Below are positions 1 to 7,850 of a stretch of DNA of 64,000 nucleotides, one piece after another. The translations under genes were made by a program, and so were the position numbers. The stretch covers positions 1 to 64,000 of the forward strand of contig CAXYYO010000003.1 of NCBI GenBank assembly GCA_964293305.1, read 5' to 3'. Source of the stretch: CALAGJ01 sp964293305. Lineage in GTDB: Bacteria; Bacteroidota; Bacteroidia; Chitinophagales; Chitinophagaceae. Below the pieces are notes generated by a model that ran no database searches, was not told where the DNA came from, and saw nothing but the letters and a program-made list of their open reading frames with translations. The number at the start of each line of letters is the position of its first letter. Position 1 is the stretch's first letter.

Positions 1-36
1 CTTGTTAGGAGCATTTTATCCATTAAAAATATAAAA

Positions 37-477
37 ATGATTCAGAAATTTATTAGAATGGGCTTAATAGCTGCCCTAATAGTGAGTTTTACAGGTCTTG
101 TTTCAGCCCAGAAAAATTCAGAAAAAATAATCCGAAAGATATTGGACACACAAACTCAAAGCTGGAATAAAGGCGATATTGATAATTTCATGAAAGGTTA
201 TTGGGAGAGTGATAGCCTTATTTTTATTGGCAAAAATGGAACCACTTATGGTTGGGGTGCAACACTTAAAAATTACAAAAAAAGTTATCCCGATACAATG
301 TCAATGGGCATACTAAACTTTGATATTATTAAAGTAGAAAAATTATCAAAGTCTTACTACAATATTGTTGGAAAATGGTTTCTAACAAGGAGTATTGGAA
401 ACATTCAGGGTGCGTTTACATTACTCTTTAAAAAAATCAATGGCAGTTGGGTAATTGTGCAAGATCACAGCAGTTAA
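37..477 (+). CDS. Secreted SnoaL-like (DUF4440-type) protein
   Basis: A 146-residue protein with a signal peptide over about residues 1-24, ending in VSAQ, so it is probably exported to the periplasm. The remainder reads as a small cone-shaped NTF2/SnoaL fold. It has an N-terminal helix with the pattern QTQSWNKGDIDNFMKGYW, then SDSLIFIGKNGTTYGW, and a C-terminal strand GSWVIVQDHSS. This arrangement is typical of DUF4440 proteins, often annotated as ketosteroid-isomerase-like. The molecular function of this branch is not established, and no catalytic residue can be assigned. The ATG at 37 follows an A-rich leader typical of Bacteroidota. The gene converges with the minus-strand gene ending at 570 and has no visible operon partner in the window. 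Confidence 0.8.
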   Translation: MIQKFIRMGLIAALIVSFTGLVSAQKNSEKIIRKILDTQTQSWNKGDIDNFMKGYWESDSLIFIGKNGTTYGWGATLKNYKKSYPDTMSMGILNFDIIKVEKLSKSYYNIVGKWFLTRSIGNIQGAFTLLFKKINGSWVIVQDHSS

Positions 478-569
478 AAGACAATCATAAACCTTGGAGA
501 GGAGAATCCTATATTACCTCCTTGACCATAATATTCTTAGAGAATACGAAGTTATAAAATCAAGTATTT

Positions 570-1172
570 TTACTTATTCTTTTTTGCCAGATGTTCTTTA
601 TTCAATTCGAGTAACAAATCCTTTGTGATATCTTTTAAAGTATCTTTATAATAAACTACATCATCGGAGCTACCGGTTGCAAACACATATACATAACCTT
701 TTTTTCTGCTGTAAGTCTTTAGAAAATCCTGGATACGAGTTTTTATATCCATCATTTTTTCAATCGTTTCATTCTGCAATTCCTGCCCAAGTTGCTCTTG
801 CTGTTGTCTAAAATTACCTTCCATACGCATCAAGTCTTCTTGCATTTGGCTTTGCTCAGTTTGTGAAAGTGAAGGACCTCTTTTATTAAAATCATTTATT
901 TTAGAGGTATAGTCATTTCTCATTTTTTCCAACTTCTGTTCCATGCCATTGTTTCTGCCTTGCAAATATGTTTTTACTTCTTTGAAGTATGCATAATTGT
1001 TTTGAACACTATCAATTTCAAAATAAACAAATTGGCTACTAGCTGCTTTTGTCTTAGCATCATCTATTTTCTTTTGTGCTTCCAGATCAGTTTCATGAGA
1101 AAAATGCAGATAAAATAGTATTCCTGAGGCTAGGATTAAAACGATGTTTGAAATTAATAGAAATTGCTTCAT
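570..1172 (-). CDS. OmpH/Skp-like periplasmic coiled-coil protein
   Basis: A 200-residue protein with one hydrophobic N-terminal segment (about residues 4-24), which is a signal anchor or signal peptide. A short strand, QFVYFEIDSV, follows, then a long charged helical region (about 60-160, rich in Q, E, K and M). It closes with a strand-like YVYVFATGSSDDVVYYKD and a last helix. This order matches the Skp/OmpH fold, whose members are trimeric periplasmic chaperones for outer membrane proteins. The order is seen; the chaperone role is family knowledge. It lies 82 bases downstream of the flippase gene, on the same strand, at the far end of the polysaccharide locus. It may be co-transcribed or independent; no terminator is obvious between them. 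Confidence 0.75.
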   Translation of the reverse strand: MKQFLLISNIVLILASGILFYLHFSHETDLEAQKKIDDAKTKAASSQFVYFEIDSVQNNYAYFKEVKTYLQGRNNGMEQKLEKMRNDYTSKINDFNKRGPSLSQTEQSQMQEDLMRMEGNFRQQQEQLGQELQNETIEKMMDIKTRIQDFLKTYSRKKGYVYVFATGSSDDVVYYKDTLKDITKDLLLELNKEHLAKKNK

Positions 1173-1254
1173 TAAGCTTAATTTAAAAGTGGTGCAAGAT
1201 AGCCGCTGATGATTGAAATAGATGTTAAATGTATAACTAGTTTAGATCGGTTTG

Positions 1255-2571
1255 TTACCGAAAAAGGCTGATAGTACTAAAGCCTAAACGTTTTTTTACA
1301 TACCCAACAGCCATTAAATTTGTACAGCCCACTGCTATTGCAGTGCTCAATGCAGAGCCAATAGCACCCAAAAGTGGAGTTAGTATTAGAGCAAGCACGA
1401 TAGAAAGAATTGCATTTAGAACCATAACATTTCTCATGTCTTTTTCATGACCAGTCATATTGAGCAGATAACCAACTGAACCACTTACTACACTTATAAA
1501 CTGACCTGTGGCCAGTATTCTTAGTAATGTGGCTCCTCCTTCAAAATCTTCCCCAAAAAGGGATAGTATAAATTCAGGAAATATCCATAAAACTAGCGTT
1601 ATTGGTAAAGCAGCAATTGTCATCATCCTTGTAGCATTTCGCACATAATGTTTTAATTCTTTCATTTTACCTTCCTTGTACATCACTGCAAAGCGAGGCG
1701 CACTTACATTATTAACAGCCATTAAAATAAAAGAAATTAACACAGTAGTATTTCTACATACTGAAAGCTGCGCTACCTCTGTAGAATTATTAAAAATACC
1801 CGCAATAAGCTGCCCACCCCATGTGGTTATTACATTCATGATAGCTACAATCCATAATGGAGAACAACTTTTCCACAAAACTTTACTGTCAAACTCCTCT
1901 TTTGCAGATGCAGGTGGGATATTTTTGTACCACCAATACATGGCTATTATTAGATTTATAAAACAGGCTATTGAATAATATTTTGCAGTATCAGCACTAT
2001 TCTTGGGAGTCAATAAGAAAACAAATAAGATGAGAACTAGTGGAGTTAATAATTTCAAACTTGATACAGAATACACTACTTTTTTTCTACCCTGTAATGC
2101 CATTCCATAGACATTATATGCTGCAAAAAAGGGCATTGATAGGGCTACATAAAATAACGGCCATTGTAGTGCAGGTTTATTAAAAAAATAGACAGCAATA
2201 GGCTTTGAAAGAATAGCGACTAAAATAGTTATAACCGTGAGTGGGAGTATGCTCCATGCAGCTATTTTTTTTATAAGTGCATGCACTGTATTCCATTTGC
2301 TTTCTGCACTATATACACTTACATAACGAAGTACAGTTTGATCAGCCCCTATGCGCCCAATGGTGGCGAGTAGTGTGGCAAAAGTAACAGCAAGAAAAAA
2401 ATACCCAGATTCTTCAGCTCCTAATTTTCTGGCAACCACCACGTTCATTGCAAATGCAATAACAGCAGCACCCATTCTCATAATTAAAGCGATGACTGAA
2501 TGTTTTACAAGTTCTTTGTTGTCTTCTTTCTTTCCTAACTTCTTAAATTTTTTTACAAATTTTTGAATCAT
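1255..2571 (-). CDS. Polysaccharide flippase, Wzx-like (MVF/MATE superfamily)
   Basis: A 438-residue integral membrane protein with about 12 hydrophobic segments. It opens with a basic N-terminus and RMGAAVIAFAMNVVVARKLG, the usual opening of polysaccharide-biosynthesis (Wzx) exporters. Such proteins flip undecaprenyl-linked repeat units across the inner membrane before polymerisation. The late segment GQFISVVSGSVGYLLNMTGHEKD is also characteristic of the family. The gene lies 23 bases downstream of a sulfotransferase-like gene and on the same strand as the Wzy-type polymerase, Wzc and Wza homologues, so it is probably the exporter of this locus. Substrate specificity cannot be read from sequence. 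It is the last clear polysaccharide gene of the presumed operon. Confidence 0.88.
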   Translation of the reverse strand: MIQKFVKKFKKLGKKEDNKELVKHSVIALIMRMGAAVIAFAMNVVVARKLGAEESGYFFLAVTFATLLATIGRIGADQTVLRYVSVYSAESKWNTVHALIKKIAAWSILPLTVITILVAILSKPIAVYFFNKPALQWPLFYVALSMPFFAAYNVYGMALQGRKKVVYSVSSLKLLTPLVLILFVFLLTPKNSADTAKYYSIACFINLIIAMYWWYKNIPPASAKEEFDSKVLWKSCSPLWIVAIMNVITTWGGQLIAGIFNNSTEVAQLSVCRNTTVLISFILMAVNNVSAPRFAVMYKEGKMKELKHYVRNATRMMTIAALPITLVLWIFPEFILSLFGEDFEGGATLLRILATGQFISVVSGSVGYLLNMTGHEKDMRNVMVLNAILSIVLALILTPLLGAIGSALSTAIAVGCTNLMAVGYVKKRLGFSTISLFR

Positions 2572-2594
2572 TTATTTGGTTTTATCTATAACTT

Positions 2595-3329
2595 TTATTC
2601 CGCAGCTATAGAGTTTGTCTTAGTAAATTTCCAATAATTTCTTTTCAGTAACCCAACGGTTGAAAAAACAATTTGAGAGGCTATTCCACTATTTTTCACA
2701 CCCCAATCATCAGGAAATTGATAACCCCACTGCTTCATAAATGGGCCAAATATGTAAACAGCTCTTTCACGAATTTCAGGTGTATAATAATCAAGATAAT
2801 TAGATTTCCCCTCTGTTTGATTTACCATGGGGAGCGGTCTTATTTGAGAAACTCCAATTTTCTGCAAAGCATCTGAAAAATCTTGTTGAATATTTTCAAA
2901 ACGAACAACATGATTTAATTTATTATGGGCTACACTAGCCCAACTGTCGTAAGGCAATCTATAATATTTTCTAAAATAGTCTTCAAAACTCATATTATTG
3001 TCATGTACCTCTCTGAAAAGTTTTAAATTTTTTTCAGCAATAATACCTCCATTAACCCGCCACTGAGTAGGATCTGTATAACGTCCTTTATGATTATGCT
3101 TTAGCTTAGAAAACCCGCTTACAACAGTATCCATAGGGTGTCTGATGCCAGAGAAGATAAAATATTTTTTTTCTGTATCTGTGGCTTGGTTAATGAACTC
3201 GTGATAGCGACTGTGCTTATGCAATATTTTTTCCCCACCATAGTTTTCACACAGCTCCTTACTAATTGCTGTAGAACCAGTGCGATACATTTCAATAAAT
3301 AAAAACTTATTTTTATGTGAGATTACCAT
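2595..3329 (-). CDS. Sulfotransferase family protein (Golgi-type fold)
   Basis: A 244-residue protein with the two PAPS-binding signatures of sulfotransferases. The 5'-phosphosulfate loop is FLFIEMYRTGSTAIS (about residues 9-23), with the RTGST core. The 3'-phosphate element is FSGIRHPMDTVVSGF (about 59-73), with R, P and a conserved S. Family members transfer sulfate from PAPS to a sugar hydroxyl or amine. There is no signal peptide, so it probably acts in the cytoplasm on lipid-linked repeat units. It is one of five such genes in the locus and sits between the flippase and another sulfotransferase (23-base gaps on each side). Acceptor sugar and position are unknown. The sulfotransferase assignment is good; the polysaccharide substrate is inferred from context. 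Confidence 0.8.
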   Translation of the reverse strand: MVISHKNKFLFIEMYRTGSTAISKELCENYGGEKILHKHSRYHEFINQATDTEKKYFIFSGIRHPMDTVVSGFSKLKHNHKGRYTDPTQWRVNGGIIAEKNLKLFREVHDNNMSFEDYFRKYYRLPYDSWASVAHNKLNHVVRFENIQQDFSDALQKIGVSQIRPLPMVNQTEGKSNYLDYYTPEIRERAVYIFGPFMKQWGYQFPDDWGVKNSGIASQIVFSTVGLLKRNYWKFTKTNSIAAE

Positions 3330-3352
3330 TTTTGTATGCTTTAAGTTTCAAA

Positions 3353-4246
3353 TTAATTGATATCATAACCCAACTGTAATAGCTCTTCCTTGAAAATTTC
3401 ATTCAGCTTTGTTATGGTTTCCGGCTTGAGCTTATCTTTATAGTCATTAGCTTTAATACTTCTTATAAAAGAATTTTTATCTTCCTTTTTAACTTTAAAA
3501 GATGTTTTTGTAATAATGTTTTTCTTTACTTCATCATTACTTTTTATTTCAAGGAAATCTGATAATTTATTAAGCCAAGGTGTAAAATTGCTAATCATAT
3601 CTTCATACTGTAGTAATACAACATTTGGTCTGTGTAGTAAATGCTTACAGAAATCACTATACTTCTTTTTAAACTCTGGTGCTTTTTGTAATACGAATGT
3701 ATCAATATCCATATTCGCAAACTGCTCTCTTTCTTCTAATACTTCCTTCCTTCCTATTGGATGATTATAAAGTGTAGAGAAATAGTAACTATTTAAAACA
3801 TCTCGAGGATCCCTAAGTACAAGCAATATTTTAAATCGCTCCATTTCTGGAAATTGATAATATGACCTAAATGCACCATAAAAATATCCTTTGGGCTTAA
3901 GCAGTTTACCCATCTTACCAAAATTGTTATATGTTTTTTCTTGGGCATTTTTAGATAGATAACCACTAAAATTTATTACGGTAAGGTTTTCATGTGCCAG
4001 TAATTCCATTACCGTGTTTTTTATAAACGTGGAAGCACTTTTATGTACAGTGAAAAATAATATGCTTTGCTGTTTACTATCTGGTTGTGGCTTTAATCCA
4101 TGTAGCAATAAATACTCATCCTTGAAATAGAAAGGTCTACTAAATTGCAACATTGCAGTATAAACCTTTGCTAAAAAAGATTTATCATTTTTTTTGACAC
4201 TATCCTCCAGTTTACGCTGGTATTTTTTCATTAATTTTTTTATCAT
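3353..4246 (-). CDS. Sulfotransferase domain protein
   Basis: A 297-residue protein without a signal peptide. The PAPS 5'-loop is ILFFTVHKSASTFIKNTV (about residues 75-92), with K, S and T in the expected places. The 3'-element is KILLVLRDPRDVLNSYYF (about 159-176), with the canonical RDPRD..NSYY pattern of Sulfotransfer_1 proteins. These are the clearest sulfotransferase signatures in the cluster. The basic N-terminus (MIKKLMKKYQRK) could associate with the membrane surface, but that is speculative. It follows the glycosyltransferase gene (29-base gap) and precedes another sulfotransferase, all on the minus strand. It presumably sulfates the repeat unit of the exopolysaccharide; the acceptor cannot be predicted. 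Confidence 0.83.
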   Translation of the reverse strand: MIKKLMKKYQRKLEDSVKKNDKSFLAKVYTAMLQFSRPFYFKDEYLLLHGLKPQPDSKQQSILFFTVHKSASTFIKNTVMELLAHENLTVINFSGYLSKNAQEKTYNNFGKMGKLLKPKGYFYGAFRSYYQFPEMERFKILLVLRDPRDVLNSYYFSTLYNHPIGRKEVLEEREQFANMDIDTFVLQKAPEFKKKYSDFCKHLLHRPNVVLLQYEDMISNFTPWLNKLSDFLEIKSNDEVKKNIITKTSFKVKKEDKNSFIRSIKANDYKDKLKPETITKLNEIFKEELLQLGYDIN

Positions 4247-4275
4247 ATTGCAGTTGTATAACTATCTTTTTATTT

Positions 4276-5421
4276 TTAATTTATCACCTTGATAAAAAGT
4301 TCTTGAAATGATGTAGCCGTTGCTTGCCATGTAAATTTTTCTATATTTTTTCTACCCTTTTCTATCAATTGCATACGTAGTGTTTGATCGGCTAATACTT
4401 TATACATGCTACTTGCAATTGAACTGATATCAGTAGGTTCCAAAAGAATACCTGCATCATTGACCACTTCTGGTATTGACATTTTATTGCCAGCAATCAC
4501 AGGCACATCACATGCCATAGCTTCTAACACTGGTAATCCAAAAAATTCCATACTAGAAATATACATGAATAAACTGGATCCGCGGTACAGTGCTGGCACT
4601 TCTTCTAGATTAACCCATCCGGCAAATATGATATCACTTTCTACGCCTTCTTGTAGAGCTATACCCTTTAGGTAGTCAAGTTGTTTGCCATTGGGGTCCT
4701 TGCCTGCTATTAATAATTTATGTGGCAGCATTGATTCTTTCTTAAATAATGCAAATGCCTGAATAAGTTTATCAATATTTTTATGAGGAAATAATGTACT
4801 TAGTGATAGTATATATGGCTCGTTTGGAATCCAATTGCTACTGCTCTCTTTATCTTGAAAGTCCTTAAGATTTACTCCTTCATGTATAACCACTTTTTTA
4901 TTTTCTGATATCTCCAAATATGGTTTCATGAATGATGAAATGCAAACCGTAACATCAGACTTTTTCAAGGATGGGTTGAGTAACAGATCATAATAAATTT
5001 TATGAAACCGACTAATGGTTACAAATTTTTTAGGTAAAGTTTTTCTTAAAGCTTTAATACTCATTTGTGCCTGCACAATGGTAACTTGTGGTATTGGGCA
5101 TTTCAACACTGCTATATTACAAATGTTTAAAAGCAATGACATTTTTGAATTATCAATTTGCTTTATAAGATTAAATTGTTCAAAATAGATTCTTTTGATA
5201 GGATTGTTATTATCAACATTAACAGTTGTTATTGTAAAATTTGAAACTTCTTTAAGCTTATCAAAAATATCAACATTAGAAGGTGTACAAATTAGACAAT
5301 AATCTATGTCATCATTTGATGCAGCAAATGCGTATAGCAATTCAAGTAGAAAAGTTTTAATGCCTCCGCTTTTATGATTTACCGGAAGTGTATTTATATA
5401 TACTGTAGGAGTTAATCTCAT
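4276..5421 (-). CDS. Glycosyltransferase family 4 (GT-B fold)
   Basis: A 381-residue GT-B glycosyltransferase. The N-terminal half carries a glycine-bearing loop near residue 18 (NHKSGGIKTFLLELL), which typically contacts the acceptor. The C-terminal half has YILSLSTLFPHKNIDKLIQAF, LLIAGK and the donor-binding E-x7-E motif EFFGLPVLEAMACDVPVIAG. These features define GT4 (Pfam Glycos_transf_1). It adds a sugar from a nucleotide donor to the growing lipid-linked repeat unit at the cytoplasmic face; donor and linkage are unknown. Its start codon overlaps the stop of the upstream gene by four bases (5418-5421), indicating translational coupling. It is the only glycosyltransferase in the locus, so other transferases and the initiating phosphoglycosyltransferase must lie elsewhere. 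Confidence 0.88.
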   Translation of the reverse strand: MRLTPTVYINTLPVNHKSGGIKTFLLELLYAFAASNDDIDYCLICTPSNVDIFDKLKEVSNFTITTVNVDNNNPIKRIYFEQFNLIKQIDNSKMSLLLNICNIAVLKCPIPQVTIVQAQMSIKALRKTLPKKFVTISRFHKIYYDLLLNPSLKKSDVTVCISSFMKPYLEISENKKVVIHEGVNLKDFQDKESSSNWIPNEPYILSLSTLFPHKNIDKLIQAFALFKKESMLPHKLLIAGKDPNGKQLDYLKGIALQEGVESDIIFAGWVNLEEVPALYRGSSLFMYISSMEFFGLPVLEAMACDVPVIAGNKMSIPEVVNDAGILLEPTDISSIASSMYKVLADQTLRMQLIEKGRKNIEKFTWQATATSFQELFIKVIN

Positions 5422-6125
5422 TTTTTTTCAATCATCTTGTTATATACCTCTGTACATTGTTTTAATTTTCTATCATACATAGGAGTTTGTAATACTTTTT
5501 TTATTTCTTGTGCCGCAGCTTTCCTTTCCTCAGTTGGATATGCTACTCGCTGTTTAAAGTCGTTTGCACCTATGAGTTCATCTTGTGTTTGTACTATATG
5601 CTTTACTTTTTTTTCATTTTCATCATTTCTCTCATAAGGTATAAATGAAGATCCGAATTTGCCATTAAGTTGGTTGATAATGGATGCATAATCAGAAAGT
5701 ATATTTTCGAAATTTCCTACAACATAATTATTGTAATTTAATAGCGAACTATATAGAAAATGATAACCGCTTAGAACTATATTAATATCATATTTAGGTT
5801 GTCTTATAATTAAAGAACTAATACAACCAATGGGCTCACGAATCAATAATATACTGGGTATATTGTACTTGTCTGCAATAATAAACTGTGATTGCTTATG
5901 TATATGATGTGCCATGATTGGCGTATCACGTTGGGCAATTTGAAATGCGTAAGTAGAATATGTATTGGCGCAGCGAGGAAAACCATCAATTAATATTTCA
6001 GTACGTTTAGATGTATAACAATCATCTCTATTGCTAAGCATACTACTAATACCTGTATAAAGAAAAGGATAAGCACTTGCATAATGTGCCAATAAGAACT
6101 TTGTATTTAAAAGGGGATGCTTCAT
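5418..6125 (-). CDS. Sulfotransferase-like P-loop protein
   Basis: A 235-residue protein with a weaker but recognisable sulfotransferase layout. EILIDGFPRCANTYSTYAF (about residues 44-62) fits the 5'-phosphosulfate loop, with R, C and N-T where other members carry K/R and S-T. IPSILLIREPIGCISSLII (about 90-108) fits the 3'-phosphate element, with the R-E-P core and a following S-S pair. No signal peptide or membrane segment is clear. The four-base overlap with the downstream glycosyltransferase gene suggests the two products are made together. Whether it is an active PAPS enzyme cannot be told from sequence; a nucleotide-binding protein of another type is the alternative. Context, among four other sulfotransferase-like genes, favours polysaccharide sulfation. 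Confidence 0.65.
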   Translation of the reverse strand: MKHPLLNTKFLLAHYASAYPFLYTGISSMLSNRDDCYTSKRTEILIDGFPRCANTYSTYAFQIAQRDTPIMAHHIHKQSQFIIADKYNIPSILLIREPIGCISSLIIRQPKYDINIVLSGYHFLYSSLLNYNNYVVGNFENILSDYASIINQLNGKFGSSFIPYERNDENEKKVKHIVQTQDELIGANDFKQRVAYPTEERKAAAQEIKKVLQTPMYDRKLKQCTEVYNKMIEKK

Positions 6126-6131
6126 TATATA

Positions 6132-7034
6132 TTAAAATAAATCTGGCCAATATTCTGCTAAAGGAAGTTTTGTAAATGATGCTAACTCATGAATGTCCTT
6201 TTTAAAATATTGAATCAGATAATCTTTTGTTGAATCTTCAAGTTGTATCTTTTCTTTATTTTTTTGGGACGATTTTGTGTTGCTATTCCTCAAAACTGAT
6301 TTTATTTTCAATCTCCATTTTGCGGGAATCATATTTATTAGTTTTCCAGTTTTTCCGGGAGATAAAAGTTTTGCAACAGCATTAGAATAGGTATCTTCCC
6401 TTTCATTGAAACGCACAGAAATATCAAAATCAAAGACAGGCAGTTCAATCCATTCTACAATATCATTTAACTGGTCTTTAAAATTTATAGTCATTTGCTC
6501 AAGCAAGAGAACTTTAACCTGCTCTGCGGGAAATATTTCATAAACATTTTTTAAATGCTGTAAATAGCTACTGCGTAGTAAGTACTCACAATTTTTTTGG
6601 ATACGTGTATTTCCTTTAAAGCGTGATGGGTCATTTTTATAAACTGCATCTTCAAAATTGTTATAGGGTTCCATACCTTTATTTCTACAATACTGAAAAG
6701 CGGAAAATGCCCTGTACACCGGATGTCGTAAGACTATTAAAACTTTAACTCGAGGATTGTGTTCAATTAGTTTTGCCAGTAGTGCTTTATTGTTCATTAA
6801 ACCCACTCGCTTAGCTATAAAATGGCTTTTTCTTTTATCATTTTTCACCATTTCATCTACAGCATTATTATAGTGATATTGAAAACCTTTTTTATAGGAA
6901 TTCTCATCTGCAAACATTCCAAATTCAATAGTATGGTGAGTTGCAATATTTGGATGCTGCTGCAAATACATGTTTAGAGATGTGGTACCTGCTTTTTGGG
7001 CACCAATAATCATTAATTCAATTTTTCCTGACAT
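6132..7034 (-). CDS. Heparan-sulfate-type sulfotransferase
   Basis: A 300-residue protein with the textbook N-terminus of the heparan-sulfate/NDST-like sulfotransferase group. ELMIIGAQKAGTTSLNMYL (about residues 5-23) gives the 5'-PAPS loop with GAQKAGTTSL, where the lysine is the expected catalytic residue. VKVLIVLRHPVYRAFSAFQY (about 96-115) gives the 3'-element with R, P and S. EFGMFAD in between matches the family's KE.FF-like strand. It has no signal peptide. Its start overlaps by one base the stop of the gene upstream at 7034, and it is six bases from the next gene, so it is part of a compact operon. Its likely role is O- or N-sulfation of the lipid-linked exopolysaccharide unit; the acceptor is unknown. 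Confidence 0.85.
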   Translation of the reverse strand: MSGKIELMIIGAQKAGTTSLNMYLQQHPNIATHHTIEFGMFADENSYKKGFQYHYNNAVDEMVKNDKRKSHFIAKRVGLMNNKALLAKLIEHNPRVKVLIVLRHPVYRAFSAFQYCRNKGMEPYNNFEDAVYKNDPSRFKGNTRIQKNCEYLLRSSYLQHLKNVYEIFPAEQVKVLLLEQMTINFKDQLNDIVEWIELPVFDFDISVRFNEREDTYSNAVAKLLSPGKTGKLINMIPAKWRLKIKSVLRNSNTKSSQKNKEKIQLEDSTKDYLIQYFKKDIHELASFTKLPLAEYWPDLF

Positions 7035-7822
7035 TATTTCAATTTAGCATCAAAACTATATGCGTGTTTCTGTATGATATATGCTTCTTGCTCTGCCACC
7101 ATATTAATCGTTTCTTCATTGTAATAGGAAGCATAACTTTTCCTTTTTGATGCATTAGTCTTTGGAATAGAGCTTGTGGCTGAAATGAGCTCAGTTTCAA
7201 TTCCGGCATTTTTCATTAGTGCCATAAAATCAGGCTCCAAACTTTCATTACGAAGGAAATGATTGATGAAATTATTTTTTTTATCAAAATCAGCAACATC
7301 ATTTTGGGTGCTGATTACACTTATATTTTTTTGGAAATCATAGTTATATAATTGCAAATATCTGTAAGTAAGCAAGCCAATATTTAAAGATACTTTTTCA
7401 TCACCAAAGTGAATGATGTCCTTTCGCCTGGTTTGCAAAACCATTTTTAGCCATTCTCTGAAGAGTGCAGGATCATCAGGATTCTCGTAAACGGCCTTCC
7501 ACTTTGCTACAGGTGTAAAATAGGATCTGGGATGAAGAATTTTCTTTAAAATATTTTTATTGATAATCTGCTCATATAAAGCACCTTTTTTCATGCATCC
7601 GAAAGCCCAAAGGGATACATACCAATCCCATGGATTGCGAATATTTCCACTTTTTATTTTCGCATCAAAATTACCAAGAGCATTTGCAGGTACCTGATAA
7701 ATTGTATTGTGTTTACCAATTTCTCTACCTGACAGTTCCGCTACACTATGCAATAATTTTAATACATGTGAGCAGCCTGTTTTATGCAAAGCCAAATAGA
7801 TAATTTTTTCACTGATATACAT
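7034..7822 (-). CDS. Sulfotransferase-like protein, divergent
   Basis: A 262-residue protein whose first strand and loop read EKIIYLALHKTGCSHVLKLL (about residues 5-24). That is a 5'-phosphosulfate-type loop with the HKTG core seen in bacterial polysaccharide sulfotransferases. The 3'-element is probably SGNIRNPWDWYVSLW (about 58-72), where R-N-P and the later S sit at the expected spacing. Much of the remainder is unlike the neighbouring sulfotransferases. It shares one base with the next gene (stop/start at 7034) and follows the beta-helix gene by 28 bases. The call rests on the two nucleotide-binding motifs plus context; the acceptor is unknown and activity is unproven. Confidence 0.68.
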   Translation of the reverse strand: MYISEKIIYLALHKTGCSHVLKLLHSVAELSGREIGKHNTIYQVPANALGNFDAKIKSGNIRNPWDWYVSLWAFGCMKKGALYEQIINKNILKKILHPRSYFTPVAKWKAVYENPDDPALFREWLKMVLQTRRKDIIHFGDEKVSLNIGLLTYRYLQLYNYDFQKNISVISTQNDVADFDKKNNFINHFLRNESLEPDFMALMKNAGIETELISATSSIPKTNASKRKSYASYYNEETINMVAEQEAYIIQKHAYSFDAKLK

Positions 7823-7850
7823 AATAATATTGGATTCAAGATTGAAAATT

